Positions 44,588-54,246 of a DNA stretch of 64,000 nt are shown piece by piece. The position numbers were made by a program, and so were the translations under genes. Every line of letters starts with the position of its first letter. Position 1 is the stretch's first letter. The stretch comes from Nitrososphaeraceae archaeon (GTDB lineage Archaea > Thermoproteota > Nitrososphaeria > Nitrososphaerales > Nitrososphaeraceae), in contig WHTU01000010.1 of NCBI GenBank assembly GCA_009377575.1, positions 17,422 to 81,421 of the forward strand. The letters are read 5' to 3'. The notes under the pieces are model-generated. The model was not told the origin of the DNA. It ran no database searches and saw only the letters and a list, made by a program, of their open reading frames with translations.

Positions 44588-45144
44588 TTATCCTGATATT
44601 GCAATATTCCTTACGATCTCGAAGCAATCTCCAGAAATATCATCACTTACGACATATTTGATTACATAATCTCCTGGAGGGAATGGTGATTGCTGGTCCA
44701 GTGAAAGCAGTAAGAATAGTTCTTTATTTTGATGATGTGATACTAGATCACTTACTGGAAGATCAGGCACTTCTGCTAGAACATTTCCGTTATTATCAGG
44801 GATTGTTATATCTGCAGTCATCTTAGAGTTGTACAATTGCTCTTTCCCTCTGTAACTGGGTTATATGTCATCCCTGCTGGCTCAACGTACAGTAACAATG
44901 TCTCACCAGGACTAAATACATTCGATTCTCTTACCTCATATACTCCGTATCCTTGAGGCTCAGATGTAACATATGTATCTAATGCAGAATGAAAACCAGT
45001 GCTTGTAGATGATGTAGTAGATGCTCTTGCATCGTTCGGTGTCAAGGACATGATAGTAACAATTGTCACGAAGACTACGAGTACGACAGTTAGGTATTTG
45101 AAATGACCAAGGTTCCTATTTTTATCACTTTTATAAAAGTACAA
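44588..45144 (-). pseudogene. Frameshifted secreted protein gene
   Basis: Two overlapping frames join into one product: 45144-44818 has a signal anchor (~15-40, FKYLTVVLVVFVTIVTIMSL) and YGVYEVRESNVFSPGETLLL ... YNPVTEGKS, and 44836-44588 continues LYNSKMTADITIPDNNGNVL ... SPFPPGDYVIKYVVSD. The second has no signal peptide of its own and starts mid-domain. One base near 44838 restores ~180 residues resembling a common Nitrososphaeria exported beta protein. Programmed frameshifting is possible but less likely. Confidence 0.7.
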
Positions 45145-45313
45145 GCCCTAGAACCTTATTTATTTTGCTGAGCAGGAGATCGACTAGAATGGTTATGCAT
45201 GAATATCTTTGTAAGGATGTTAGGAGACCTGATGATAATCTAACAATAATTAATATGCTAACGGGTATGCAATAATCCATGGCCAGAAGAAATACCAAAT
45301 AAAGAGAGTATCT

Positions 45314-45499
45314 TTAATGACCTGAAAGTGAAAGATTTCTATCCCCAAGATATGTAGTCAGGTCAGCCATTATCGTTGCATTATTTTCTACTGGTACATT
45401 CCTATAATTCACGAATCCAGCCCAAACAATCAGAAGTACAGTAGTAATCACTATTAAGGCAAAGATTACTTTGTGCTTAGTCCTTCTACCCATCGACAT
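45314..45499 (-). CDS. Small anchored protein (61 aa)
   Basis: Basic N-terminus (MSMGRRTKHK), one hydrophobic helix (VIFALIVITTVLLIVWAGFV) and a short outer tail with an N-A-T site. Signal-anchor type. ATG 45499. No family. Confidence 0.5.
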   Translation of the reverse strand: MSMGRRTKHKVIFALIVITTVLLIVWAGFVNYRNVPVENNATIMADLTTYLGDRNLSLSGH

Positions 45500-45855
45500 A
45501 AGATTATGATACTACACAAATCTAAAAGTTATAAAAATATCCCTTATTGTGATAAACTTTGTTTATATTCGAGAACTTGCAAAAAGATGATTGGGGATTA
45601 TCCTTCTGTATTGCAATACCCACAATCACACAAGGCATTGCCAAAGTTTTTACATGCTAAGGGAGTCCAAATGTGTCTGGCGGCCTCTCTTATAGACAAT
45701 TCTGTTTTTTGTGCCATTTCATGTAATATTCACATTCTAAATTGAAATAATTTTATCTGAATGGGCTATTACATTTCAAGATTGATCCTGAGTATTCAGG
45801 GTTGTACTTAACTCAAGGCCTGATACGTTATTAGGTGAATCAAGTAATCAACAGT

Positions 45856-46084
45856 ATGAAAACTGACCATTGTGAGCACCCAAATCATGAGGACTATATG
45901 GAGGCTTTCCTAGAGAAATTCCCTACTTGCAACAAGAGATGCACACTACGTAACCATATCTGTTGACCAAGAAGAATGGGCAATCTCCTTAGCAAATCCA
46001 GATAAGAATACAGTCAAATGTTGTCAGGTTTGCAGCTTAAGTGAAGGTACGAGGAGGGCAAGCAGACCTATGGCGGTGGTCTAA
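45856..46084 (+). pseudogene. Frameshifted small Cys-rich gene
   Basis: ATG 45856 gives MKTDHCEHPNHEDYMEAFLE K, and in the +1 frame the text continues LLATRDAHYVTISVDQEEWA then ISLANPDKNTVKCCQVCSLS, to TAA at 46082. Joined at ~45920 they form ~75 residues with a CCQVC zinc-like cluster. Neither frame alone is complete. No family recognised. Confidence 0.42.
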
Positions 46085-46309
46085 AATATGATTGCCCTTA
46101 AATGGTGATGCCCCAGCTACACGATAATCTATAATTGCCCTTATCCTCCTATGTTATGAGTACATTCGGGACAAGCCTAGGACTGACTCCTTATTAGATT
46201 TTTTTATGAAAACATCTCGGGCCAATAGAATATGTTATGATGTCTTTATGGCAAAACCAATATTTATTTAGATGTTTCCCGGCACTTAGAATTACGAAGT
46301 GTCAATTAG

Positions 46310-47053
46310 ATGTTGAAAAATAAAGTAGCGCTAATTACTGGAGCAAGCAGTGGGATAGGCTATGCTACTTCAGTTGCTCTATCAAAGGCCGGTGCACATG
46401 TAGCAGCCGGAGCGAGGCGAGCTGAAAGGTTAAAGGAATTAGAAAAAGAAATAAGCGATTCTCAAGGGGCAGAAATCCTTGTTCATGATCTTGATGTTAC
46501 CGACAGGGCAAATTGCAACTCATTCGTTGACGCCGCTGTCAAGAAATGGGGCACAGTTGATATATTAGTAAATAATGCTGGCTTGATGCCATTAAGTTTT
46601 TTCAAAAACAACAAGTTTGATGAATGGGAACAGATGATTGATGTAAACATTAAGGGGGTTCTCTATTGTACATCGGCAGTAATACCACATATGCTACAGA
46701 AGGAATCAGGACACATTGTAAACATGTCATCCGTAGCAGGAAGATTAGTGTTTGCAGGGGGGACCGTCTATTGTGCGACTAAACACGCAATAACTGCCTT
46801 TAGCGAAGGGCTCAGAATCGAATTCAGTCCGAGGTCGAAGATAAGGGTAACTTGTATTGAGCCTGGAGCGGTATCGACAGAGCTGCTTGAAACAATAACT
46901 GATGAGTCTATGTCACGCTTTATTGAGGCGTCAAAAAAGATGGAAGCCTTACAAGCACATGACATAGCAGATGCAATAATGTACGCAGTACAGGCTCCTC
47001 TCCACGTTAATGTTAACGAGATACTGATAAGGCCTACCCAACAAGTCATCTGA
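46310..47053 (+). CDS. Short-chain dehydrogenase/reductase
   Basis: 247 residues, classical SDR. Cofactor motif TGASSGIG (residues 11-18), GAGARRAERL suggesting NADP(H), NNAG (~88), catalytic Ser in MSSVAGRL and Tyr-Lys in YCATKHA, then PGAV. Length and ending match the NADP-dependent clavaldehyde-dehydrogenase-like group (YdfG type). Substrate unknown. ATG 46310. Confidence 0.95.
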   Translation: MLKNKVALITGASSGIGYATSVALSKAGAHVAAGARRAERLKELEKEISDSQGAEILVHDLDVTDRANCNSFVDAAVKKWGTVDILVNNAGLMPLSFFKNNKFDEWEQMIDVNIKGVLYCTSAVIPHMLQKESGHIVNMSSVAGRLVFAGGTVYCATKHAITAFSEGLRIEFSPRSKIRVTCIEPGAVSTELLETITDESMSRFIEASKKMEALQAHDIADAIMYAVQAPLHVNVNEILIRPTQQVI

Positions 47054-47169
47054 TGATCAAAGGTGCTCTCTTAGCAACTACAGTAGCCTTAGTCATATTC
47101 GCTTATTTTCTTGAAACGACACGAGGTTTACAGGTGTGTCAAAGAAATGAATTGTTGAATACGATTTAG
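47053..47169 (+). CDS. Small single-helix membrane protein coupled to the SDR gene (38 aa)
   Basis: Its ATG shares one base with the SDR stop (TGATG), the usual sign of translational coupling. One hydrophobic helix (GALLATTVALVIFAYFL) then a polar tail ending NELLNTI. Too short for standard gene callers. Function unknown. Confidence 0.48.
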   Translation: MIKGALLATTVALVIFAYFLETTRGLQVCQRNELLNTI

Positions 47170-47187
47170 ATGTTGTGCGTTCCCAGT

Positions 47188-47400
47188 TCAGTTTCTTGCC
47201 GTCAATTTTGCAGGCTCAGCAGTCGAATACACATTATCCCTCTTGAGATATGAAAACATTAACTTCTTTCTTGCCAAATCCCATCCTATCTTCATTGCGA
47301 TTAGCGTAGGGACAAAACCTAATGCAACATATCCGACCATTTCAAATGGATTCATATACGTTAACTTTGAGATAACGCCAGATTGATTAAGTATGCTCAT
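47188..47400 (-). CDS. Small membrane protein, paralogue B (70 aa)
   Basis: Same core as the 42951 gene (MNPFEMVGYVALGFVPTLIA, MKIGWDLARKKLMFSYLKRD). N- and C-terminal residues differ (SILNQSGVISKLTY, TAEPAKLTARN). The close match implies a recent duplication. Function unknown. Confidence 0.65.
   Translation of the reverse strand: MSILNQSGVISKLTYMNPFEMVGYVALGFVPTLIAMKIGWDLARKKLMFSYLKRDNVYSTAEPAKLTARN
47229..47363 (-). repeat. Direct repeat copy 2
   Basis: Counterpart of 42996-43130, same orientation, 4.23 kb apart. Most differences are at third codon positions, so the encoded core is conserved. Confidence 0.75.
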
Positions 47401-47524
47401 AAAGCTCTATTATTTCTAAGGATTGGTACTTAGCTAGGATTTTTTTGACTGACCCAGATTTCTTTTTGCTCTAATGAAGTTAAAGCATAGGCTTAAGTGG
47501 GTATATTGAGACTATATAATCAGT

Positions 47525-47653
47525 ATGGAAAAAGAAGAAGTTTCATGTCCCTACTGTCAATCTAAATTCGAAAACAAGCAAGATCTATCGAAACATATTG
47601 ATAGAATACATACTGGTTCAGGATTATTAGAAGGAAATGCAGGAAAATGGTAA
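47525..47653 (+). CDS. C2H2 zinc-finger microprotein (42 aa)
   Basis: ATG-to-TAA frame with one finger C-x2-C-x12-H-x4-H (CPYCQSKFENKQDLSKHIDR then IH). This spacing is a textbook C2H2 finger. Similar to, but shorter than, the 10150 protein. Probably binds nucleic acid. Confidence 0.65.
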   Translation: MEKEEVSCPYCQSKFENKQDLSKHIDRIHTGSGLLEGNAGKW

Positions 47654-48018
47654 ATAAATCATATAGTTTGAAGCCCTGAGAAACTGGGTATTTGATCCAT
47701 TATGCATGTAATTAGATGCAAATGATGCATGTTGGATTCCCGGGCATAGTATTAAAAAGCTTGTACCTGATTATTTTACTCCATTTCCTCTCCTTGAAGC
47801 AAGGAGGCCAGTGTACTTTAGTCCAGTTCTTTCAGATCGAGTGCACTAGAACAATAAGAACAGAGATGGATATTCGGAACAGAGTTGAATGTAACATCCA
47901 GTGATAGAAATAAATTAATATCATAATTTGGGAAGCGAGAGTCACAAATCCTCTTAAATTGGAATAACGAAGCCTAATTTACCGACTGAAATAACTCCAA
48001 ACCCCGGCAGAGTTACAG
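47654..48018. other. Intergenic region
   Basis: A 62-codon ATG frame at 47716-47904 (hydrophobic start MQMMHVGFPGIVLKSLYLII) has no motif and weak composition. ATGCAT words at ~47703-47730 are noted. Nothing firm. Confidence 0.3.
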
Positions 48019-48043
48019 TGGTCACGTCTCAATAGCGTGACCA
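48019..48043. other. Perfect 8-bp stem-loop
   Basis: TGGTCACG (48019-48026) and CGTGACCA (48036-48043) pair perfectly around a nine-base loop. It lies ~200 bases before the Cys-rich gene at 48242 and could be a transcript structure or an operator. Confidence 0.4.
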
Positions 48044-48241
48044 TAACTTTGTCGAAAGTAGTCTTATCGATCATTTAGCAGCAAAATTATCAGACGTTTC
48101 AAAAGTATCTAATGCATCAATATCCGAAGTTTAAAGAATAATAGTATACGGAGAAAAGATGGGCTATACCCTCCCTCCACTTTAGGTGGCCGCAAGTATA
48201 ACTATTGGCAATAGTACCAGTACCATTAGAAGAAATTATAG

Positions 48242-48493
48242 ATGCATGAATATCTGTCCGAATCTGGTAATACATTAACCTACAAGAACTGTGTTCTATG
48301 CTGTTCGAGGAAATCAACGATCTGTGTAAGATGTAACTACTGTTATTCGTGCCATTACAAGATTGAGCGTATAGAATGCACTACCAAACAGACACCAATT
48401 CGAACTATTAATGCAAAGAGGGATAGCGATTCCAAAAAGATTCGTGGAAACAGATACGGGGCTAATTTCATAATTTATAGTCTAAGAAAATAA
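48242..48493 (+). CDS. Small Cys-rich zinc-binding protein (83 aa)
   Basis: Seven Cys and one His within 30 residues (NCVLCCSRKSTICVRCNYCY then SCH), enough for one or two zinc sites, followed by a basic tail (INAKRDSDSKKIRGNRYGAN). ATG 48242. Family unknown; likely nucleic-acid or protein binding. Confidence 0.6.
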   Translation: MHEYLSESGNTLTYKNCVLCCSRKSTICVRCNYCYSCHYKIERIECTTKQTPIRTINAKRDSDSKKIRGNRYGANFIIYSLRK

Positions 48494-48502
48494 TGTCAAG
48501 AT

Positions 48503-48594
48503 CTATCTGCCTTGCTTTGGAACATTTTCCATTGTTACTTCCTCTAGAAACTGACTAGGTAATCATTACAAGTGCAATTGCGGCATTCGATCAT
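48503..48594 (-). pseudogene. Possible frameshifted CxxC microgene
   Basis: ATG 48594 gives MIECRNCTCNDYLVSF then TAG; one base over, FLEEVTMENVPKQGR runs to TAG at 48503. Joined, ~30 residues with a C-x2-C-x-C cluster. Suggestive but tiny. Confidence 0.25.
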
Positions 48595-48773
48595 ATTGAT
48601 AACACCAGGTTATTAAATATCCTTCTGCAGACCGAAATCCCCCAGAAGAGCTATTCGTATTCCTAGACTTTTGGATGCTTTTTAAGTAGATCAGGTAGGT
48701 CGATATATTTACTGATTTCTGCTATCGTATGACACTGATCTTGTTTTTATGTAGGAATTTGCCTTGATGGATT

Positions 48774-49199
48774 CTATTGATTCTGAGCTAATTTTTTGGA
48801 TATTCTCTCCAGTGCGTCTTCAGTCCCTTTATGAATATGCTTCTTAACCATTCCAGAAAGAAATTTATAGAAACCAGATAATTCAATATCCCAATTAACC
48901 TTTATAGAGGTAGCACTACTATCTATGGATATGAGTGTTACGGTCTTTATTCCTTTGATAGGACCACTAAGTATCTCTGTCTTAATTCTCTTTTTAGGAT
49001 CCAATTGCACAATCTCCCTGCAAACGGAATTTCTAAATGCAATGACAACATCTCTTTCGATAGTATTTCCTTTTTTACTAATATTTCGAATGGATTTGGC
49101 CCCATGCCAGAATCCAGGTTCTCTGTCCAGGTCCCCTACAATATCCCACACTCTATCGAGAGGCGCCGTTAATTCCTTACTTAGCATTATACTTGTCAT
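48774..49199 (-). CDS. SRPBCC / polyketide-cyclase-like ligand-binding protein
   Basis: 141 residues with the START-like pattern: KELTAPLDRVWDIVGDLDRE at the first strand-helix, central strands (NTIERDVVIAFRNSVCREIV), and a final long helix (SGMVKKHIHKGTEDALERIS). Binds hydrophobic small molecules or lipids; ligand unknown. ATG 49199. Confidence 0.85.
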   Translation of the reverse strand: MTSIMLSKELTAPLDRVWDIVGDLDREPGFWHGAKSIRNISKKGNTIERDVVIAFRNSVCREIVQLDPKKRIKTEILSGPIKGIKTVTLISIDSSATSIKVNWDIELSGFYKFLSGMVKKHIHKGTEDALERISKKLAQNQ

Positions 49200-49493
49200 C
49201 AGTAACCTAGGTCAGAGTACCATCCTTAAATATTTTTAATCTCAAGGCGTAAGGAGTGCTAATGCTTACTAATAGTAAATCATAAAAGCTTTCCTCCCTT
49301 AGAACAAGTAAATTAAAATGGTTCCTTTGAAATCCACTTCGCCAATTCCAATTAGACAAAGCTGTCTGCTTATATGTCTTCAACCTGATGATTATTCTGA
49401 TAATCTCAGTTAAGTTTTCATTGATGGAGAGAATTATCTGCTAGGAAAATAGTTTTGAAAACATATTTACTCTGCTTTCCACCTGCTTCCCTC

Positions 49494-49922
49494 TTACAAT
49501 CCCCAACTTACTTTGTTGAAAGCAACCACTCTCACAAAGGGGGCCTCTCCTTCTTTCCAAGGATTCTTTCTTACCCATTCGAATTTTTTATCAAAGATTT
49601 TATACAGTCTTATGAATTCCTTTCCTCTTTCAATGATAACCGCCTTGCCTTGTATTACTATAGCTTTGTTCTCTCCAGAGGGATCATAGACATCAACAAC
49701 TATCGAAACATTCCTGTTCACTTGCAGATTCCTATATTTTATTGTTCCATAATCTGTTACAAAAATAATATATCCCTTTTCGTAGATATATGCGACAGGT
49801 ACAACATGTGGTATGTCATCATGCGATGTGGCTATCCTACATGCTTCATTTTCCAACAGATATTTGCGCTCTTTTTGAGTGACTCTCACTTTGTTGAAGG
49901 TATTAATGTTATCACTCTTCAA
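49494..49922 (-). CDS. Pyridoxamine 5'-phosphate oxidase-family (FMN-binding) protein
   Basis: 142 residues, split-barrel flavin fold: LLENEACRIATSHDDIPHVV, VAYIYEKGYIIFVTDYGTIK, RNVSIVVDVYDPSGENKAIV. This is the archaeal nitroreductase-like/PPOX branch rather than true PdxH. Binds FMN or F420; substrate unknown. ATG 49922. Confidence 0.85.
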   Translation of the reverse strand: MKSDNINTFNKVRVTQKERKYLLENEACRIATSHDDIPHVVPVAYIYEKGYIIFVTDYGTIKYRNLQVNRNVSIVVDVYDPSGENKAIVIQGKAVIIERGKEFIRLYKIFDKKFEWVRKNPWKEGEAPFVRVVAFNKVSWGL

Positions 49923-50134
49923 ATTACCAAATAACTAATACTCAATCTCGCTATAAACTTACCACAAATGGGTCTAGTTTTCAGTTCTATATCGCTGATT
50001 TCATTTCGTTGATTTTAGAATTATTAGATGGTGTTTGGAGGGGTTAAAAGGGGTTTGAGCAATATGTTGTGGAAAGAATATCCTGGGAACGTCAAGGTTG
50101 ATTCATCAATCTAATGTAAACACAGTTTCTTATT

Positions 50135-52582
50135 TTGATGTACCATGTAATATTCTATAGCTCTAGCAAAATTGGACATCAAACTACTTTTCTTGAATAT
50201 GTGTGGGCAAAATACTTAAGTGCTATATCAATTAGAGTAAATCGGTGGAAATATATTTCAAATAACAATAGTAATGATGATAACTATGAAGGGAAGCGAC
50301 CTGTCCCGAACGATATAACTGAATCTACTGATGCTTCCAGAAAGGACTCCAAGGGGGCAACTTTAAAGGTTGCAGAAGCAGAACAACGCGATGTCGGACG
50401 AAAGATTGCACGTGTGGATCCCAAAGTAGCTGAACGTCTAAATATTACAAGTGGAGATGCACTAGAATTATCATCACTTGGAAAGAAAACAACTGTTCTT
50501 AGCTGGCCTGCACGAAGTACAGATACAGGCAACGGCTTGATTCGTATCGATGGCTACACACGAAATAGGCTTGACGTTGGTATCAACGATCAAATTGAAG
50601 TTAAAAAGGTTCAATCCAAGGAAGCAAAGACCATCACCTTTGCCCCTACTGAACCGTTGAGAATTGTTGGAGCAGAGGAGTATCTTGCAGAGTATCTTAA
50701 TGGACAGTTGATGACGAAGGGAGATACAATACCTTTGAGTGTTATGGGTCAAAGAATTGATCTAGTAGTAATTGCTACAAACCCATCTGGCCCCGTAATA
50801 ATCACTCCATCTACAAAGATTACCGTCTCTGAGGAGAGCGCGAAGGCAGTACAAGTATCAAAAGAGGGAGGCGCTCCTTCCATAACATATGAGGATATAG
50901 GAGGGCTGGGAAACGCAGTTGGCCGAGTGAGAGAGATGATCGAGCTTCCTTTAAGACATCCAGAATTATTCAAGAGACTGGGAGTAGAAGCACCCAAGGG
51001 TGTTCTCCTTCATGGTCCTCCTGGAACTGGAAAGACCTTGTTGGCCAAGGCAGTCGCCAATGAAACAAATGCTAATTTCTACACTATAGGCGGTCCAGAA
51101 ATAATGAGTAAATATTATGGAGAGTCAGAAGAGAAATTACGGAATGTATTTCAACAGGCTGAAAAGAATGCACCTTCAATCATTTTCATAGATGAAATCG
51201 ATTCGATTGCTCCAAAACGAGCAGAAGTGACAGGAGAAGTCGAGAGGAGAATCGTAGCCCAACTGCTTTCCCTGATGGACGGTATGTCTACAAGGGGAAA
51301 AGTAGTAGTGATAGGGGCAACAAACAGAGTTAATGCTATCGACGAGGCTCTACGACGTCCAGGCAGATTTGATAGGGAAATAGAGATAGGTGTACCAGAT
51401 CGAAAGGGCAGATTAGAAATATTGCAGATACACACAAGGGGAATGCCACTTGCAAAAGATGTAAAATTGGAAAAGCTGGCAGATATTTCCCATGGATATG
51501 TGGGAGCGGACCTTCATGCCCTGACAAGGGAAGCAGGACTTGGAGCGCTAAGGCGAGTCCTGCCTGAAGTTGATTTAACTTCAGAAAACATACCAGCTGA
51601 AACATTGAGGAAAATCATAGTTACTATGCAGGATTTCATTGATGTTGTCAGGGAAATGGAACCATCTGCGATGAGGGAAGTATTCGTAGAGGTCCCTGAT
51701 GTGAAATGGGATGATATTGGCGGATTATCATCGATAAAGCAGGAATTGCAAGAAGCCGTAGAGTGGCCACTGAAGTATCAGGGCATATTTACCTATGCTG
51801 ACGCCACACCTCCAAAAGGAATCTTGCTTTACGGTCCTCCTGGAACAGGTAAAACATTGATGGCCAAGGCAACAGCAAATGAGAGCGAAGCCAATTTCAT
51901 AAGCATTAAAGGTCCAGAGCTTATTTCAAAATGGGTCGGCGAGTCAGAGAAAGGAGTTCGTGAAGTGTTCAGGAAGGCCAGGCAGGCGGCTCCGTGTATT
52001 ATTTTCTTTGATGAAATAGATGCCATCGCCCCAAGACGAGGCGGCGACATTGGAGACTCTCATGTAACTGAGAGATTAATAAGCCAACTCTTGACAGAAT
52101 TAGATGGGCTTGAGGTGTTGACCAACGTCATTGTCATTGGTGCTACTAATCGTCCTGACATTATAGATGCTGCTCTGCTAAGACCAGGTAGGTTCGATAG
52201 ATTGCTTTATGTCCCCTCGCCAGATAGAGATTCAAGAGTTCAGATAATAAAGATTCATACAAATAAGAAACCTCTAGCAGAAGATGTAGATATTCAAAAG
52301 TTGGCAGATCTTACGGATAGGTATACCGGTGCTGACATTTCATCTCTGTCCTCTGCGGCAGTTATGCTAGCACTACGAGAACATGTCACAAAATACAAGG
52401 ACCCTAAAGAAGCAGATGCACATGTGAAGGAACTTAAAATACATATGAGGCATTTTGAGGAGGCTGTCAAGAAGATTAGACCGTTGTCAACCCAGGAATT
52501 AAACATGTATAAGGGAATATCTGAACAATTTGGACAGCCTAATGTCGGAACACCTCCCACGGAGAGCGTAGGTACAGGTTAA
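50135..52582 (+). CDS. cdc48: Cdc48/VCP family AAA+ ATPase
   Basis: 815 residues. Cdc48 N-domain ~77-245 ([19 protein letters not shown]), D1 with Walker A GPPGTGKT at 294-301 and [15 protein letters not shown]2 with Walker A near 567 and [14 protein letters not shown]. Unfolds ubiquitin-like-tagged or misfolded proteins for the proteasome. Usual archaeal Cdc48 begins close to LKVAEAEQ; here ~75 polar residues precede it and no ATG lies between 50138 and the N-domain, so the start (TTG 50135, ATG 50138 or GTG 50201) is unsure. The C-terminus ([10 protein letters not shown]) lacks an HbYX motif. Confidence 0.95.
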   Translation: MMYHVIFYSSSKIGHQTTFLEYVWAKYLSAISIRVNRWKYISNNNSNDDNYEGKRPVPNDITESTDASRKDSKGATLKVAEAEQRDVGRKIARVDPKVAERLNITSGDALELSSLGKKTTVLSWPARSTDTGNGLIRIDGYTRNRLDVGINDQIEVKKVQSKEAKTITFAPTEPLRIVGAEEYLAEYLNGQLMTKGDTIPLSVMGQRIDLVVIATNPSGPVIITPSTKITVSEESAKAVQVSKEGGAPSITYEDIGGLGNAVGRVREMIELPLRHPELFKRLGVEAPKGVLLHGPPGTGKTLLAKAVANETNANFYTIGGPEIMSKYYGESEEKLRNVFQQAEKNAPSIIFIDEIDSIAPKRAEVTGEVERRIVAQLLSLMDGMSTRGKVVVIGATNRVNAIDEALRRPGRFDREIEIGVPDRKGRLEILQIHTRGMPLAKDVKLEKLADISHGYVGADLHALTREAGLGALRRVLPEVDLTSENIPAETLRKIIVTMQDFIDVVREMEPSAMREVFVEVPDVKWDDIGGLSSIKQELQEAVEWPLKYQGIFTYADATPPKGILLYGPPGTGKTLMAKATANESEANFISIKGPELISKWVGESEKGVREVFRKARQAAPCIIFFDEIDAIAPRRGGDIGDSHVTERLISQLLTELDGLEVLTNVIVIGATNRPDIIDAALLRPGRFDRLLYVPSPDRDSRVQIIKIHTNKKPLAEDVDIQKLADLTDRYTGADISSLSSAAVMLALREHVTKYKDPKEADAHVKELKIHMRHFEEAVKKIRPLSTQELNMYKGISEQFGQPNVGTPPTESVGTG

Positions 52583-52601
52583 CCATTCACGTGATGTAGA
52601 T

Positions 52602-52630
52602 GCAAGGCTGACAGCTGTCACCTTGCTTTT
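52602..52630 (+). terminator. Hairpin and T-run after cdc48
   Basis: GCAAGG, a bulged C, TGACAG and its complement CTGTCA, CCTTGC form a ~12-bp stem centred on the palindrome TGACAGCTGTCA, followed by TTTT at 52627. It starts 20 bases after the stop codon, as an intrinsic-type terminator would. Confidence 0.6.
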
Positions 52631-52824
52631 CATCAGCTCTCCCACCCGGCTAATGCATTACCAATGTTGAACACACTTAGCAATTAGATAGAATCGAAGA
52701 AAGGCAATTGAGCATAGTCTTAAGTCAAGTTACGGATTCAGACGCAATAAATTTGGGTATAGTAATTTTCGATCCCATTCGTTCTGATTTGAGTGTAAGG
52801 TTCGCATAAAGATATTTTAAAATT

Positions 52825-52956
52825 ATGAAGGATGAGGTAATTTCATGTCTTGGGCGCTCGGAGACTGACGCAAGCCTTTATTTGCACCCATTAAGAATAG
52901 GACCCAGGAAAAATTTGCAATGGTACCCGCGCCGAACAAATATCTTTTACAAATAA
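52825..52956 (+). CDS. Small basic protein (43 aa)
   Basis: ATG-to-TAA frame, MKDEVISCLGRSETDASLYL then HPLRIGPRKNLQWYPRRTNI. An AAAGATATTTTAAAA TATA-like run lies ~10-20 bases upstream. No family; may be a chance frame. Confidence 0.35.
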   Translation: MKDEVISCLGRSETDASLYLHPLRIGPRKNLQWYPRRTNIFYK

Positions 52957-53035
52957 TTGTTGTTCCTAAAATTGCAATTTTGGTAGGAGTTACTATCTAT
53001 ATCCTTAATTGTAGAAGGATATTGAGTGGAACGTC

Positions 53036-53050
53036 GTACGTTGAACGTAC
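53036..53050 (+). promoter_or_regulatory. Palindrome upstream of prs
   Basis: GTACGTT-G-AACGTAC, perfect 7-base arms, about 190 bases before the prs start. Could be an operator. No gene between it and prs is convincing. Confidence 0.35.
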
Positions 53051-53241
53051 TGAGAACAAGATGGACAAGTTTTCATAACCTAAATGAGAACATTACAGTA
53101 CATCCCAAAGACGAAGATTTTTGGAAGATAAAATTTTGCATCCTTACTGCAACATTCAAATACACTTGTTAATCTTGTTGAAATGTTTAAGCAAATGATG
53201 GTCTACTCCTTGAGCCAGATCGAGAAGAAATCTCTTTCTAA

Positions 53242-54246
53242 ATGGGGAAGAATATGGAAATAGAACAGGATGTTGATTCAAATTCTTCACACCAAAAGGC
53301 TGTGTTATCGTCAGCAGTGGTAATTGCCGGACCATCATCTCTAGATTTGGCCACAAATATCTCTAAAGCAATGGGTGTGAGTTTGATTCGTCCTGAATTA
53401 CGGGTATTTTCTGACGGCGAAAGCAAGATTCGAATTAAGGAGGAATTAAAAAATAAGGCATGCATAGTAGTCCAGTCTGCATATCCTCCACAAGTCGACA
53501 GGCACATACTACAAACTCTGATGCTACTTAAGAAATGTGTTGATGATTCTGCAAAGAATATCGTTGTTGTTGTGCCGTACATGGCTTATGCGCGGCAGGA
53601 TAATGCATTCCTTGAGGGAGAAGTAGTAACTACCGAATTGATAGCAAATATGTATGAGATCTTTGGAGCTCGCAATATGGTAACGGTAGACATACATAGT
53701 TTACGTGCGCTATCTTACTTCGAAGAAAGGATGCATTCGATAAATGTGTCTGCAGTACCGTTATTGGCAGATTACGCAAAGTCCAAATTTGGAATGAAAA
53801 TGAATAACTCGGTCACTATATCCCCTGATGAAGGAGGATTTAATAGAGCACAGTCGTTTGCCCGTCATCTAGATAATAATGTTATTTGCATGAAGAAAAC
53901 AAGAGATCGGAGCACGGGTGAGGTGAATGTTGATTACTCATCGTCTCTACATAAAGACCGAATTCGAGGGCAGGATATTGTAATAATTGATGACATTGTC
54001 AGTACTGGAAACACTATAATCAAGACCGCGGAGATTTTGAAATCAGATGGTTGTAAAGGTATTATAGTTATGTGCTCTCATGCGTTAATGACTGAAGAGT
54101 CGGCTAAACAAATTAAAGCCGCTGGAGTGGATAAAATAGTTACAACAAATTCTGTTCCTAAATCGACAGCTATAGGTGCGTTCGTTGAGACAATAGATCT
54201 TAGTCCCTTAATAGCTCCTGCAATATCAAAGATAATTGCTTGGTAG
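53242..54246 (+). CDS. prs: Ribose-phosphate pyrophosphokinase
   Basis: Makes PRPP from ribose 5-phosphate and ATP for nucleotide, His and NAD synthesis. 334 residues: ~30-residue polar N-terminal extension, then AVVIAGPSSLDLATNIS, FSDGESKIRIKEE, PYMAYARQDNAF, VDIHSLRALSYFEE and the PRPP loop DIVIIDDIVSTGNTI near residue 250. Starts at ATG 53242 or, four codons on, 53254 (MEIEQDV). Supplies the same NAD pathway as nadE. Confidence 0.94.
   Translation: MGKNMEIEQDVDSNSSHQKAVLSSAVVIAGPSSLDLATNISKAMGVSLIRPELRVFSDGESKIRIKEELKNKACIVVQSAYPPQVDRHILQTLMLLKKCVDDSAKNIVVVVPYMAYARQDNAFLEGEVVTTELIANMYEIFGARNMVTVDIHSLRALSYFEERMHSINVSAVPLLADYAKSKFGMKMNNSVTISPDEGGFNRAQSFARHLDNNVICMKKTRDRSTGEVNVDYSSSLHKDRIRGQDIVIIDDIVSTGNTIIKTAEILKSDGCKGIIVMCSHALMTEESAKQIKAAGVDKIVTTNSVPKSTAIGAFVETIDLSPLIAPAISKIIAW

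Noticed and set aside
45473..45745. 90-codon plus-strand frame with several Cys
   Set aside because: Starts inside the divergent small gene at 45314-45499; the Cys do not form a clear zinc pattern. Could be a remnant but unsupported.
48117..48317. 66-codon minus-strand frame
   Set aside because: Antisense to the better supported Cys-rich gene at 48242.
49318..49413. 31-codon plus-strand frame (MVPLKSTSPIPIRQS...)
   Set aside because: Within chance length in this AT-rich DNA; no promoter or motif.
50028..50114. 28-codon plus-strand frame before cdc48
   Set aside because: Protein-like but too short; no independent support.
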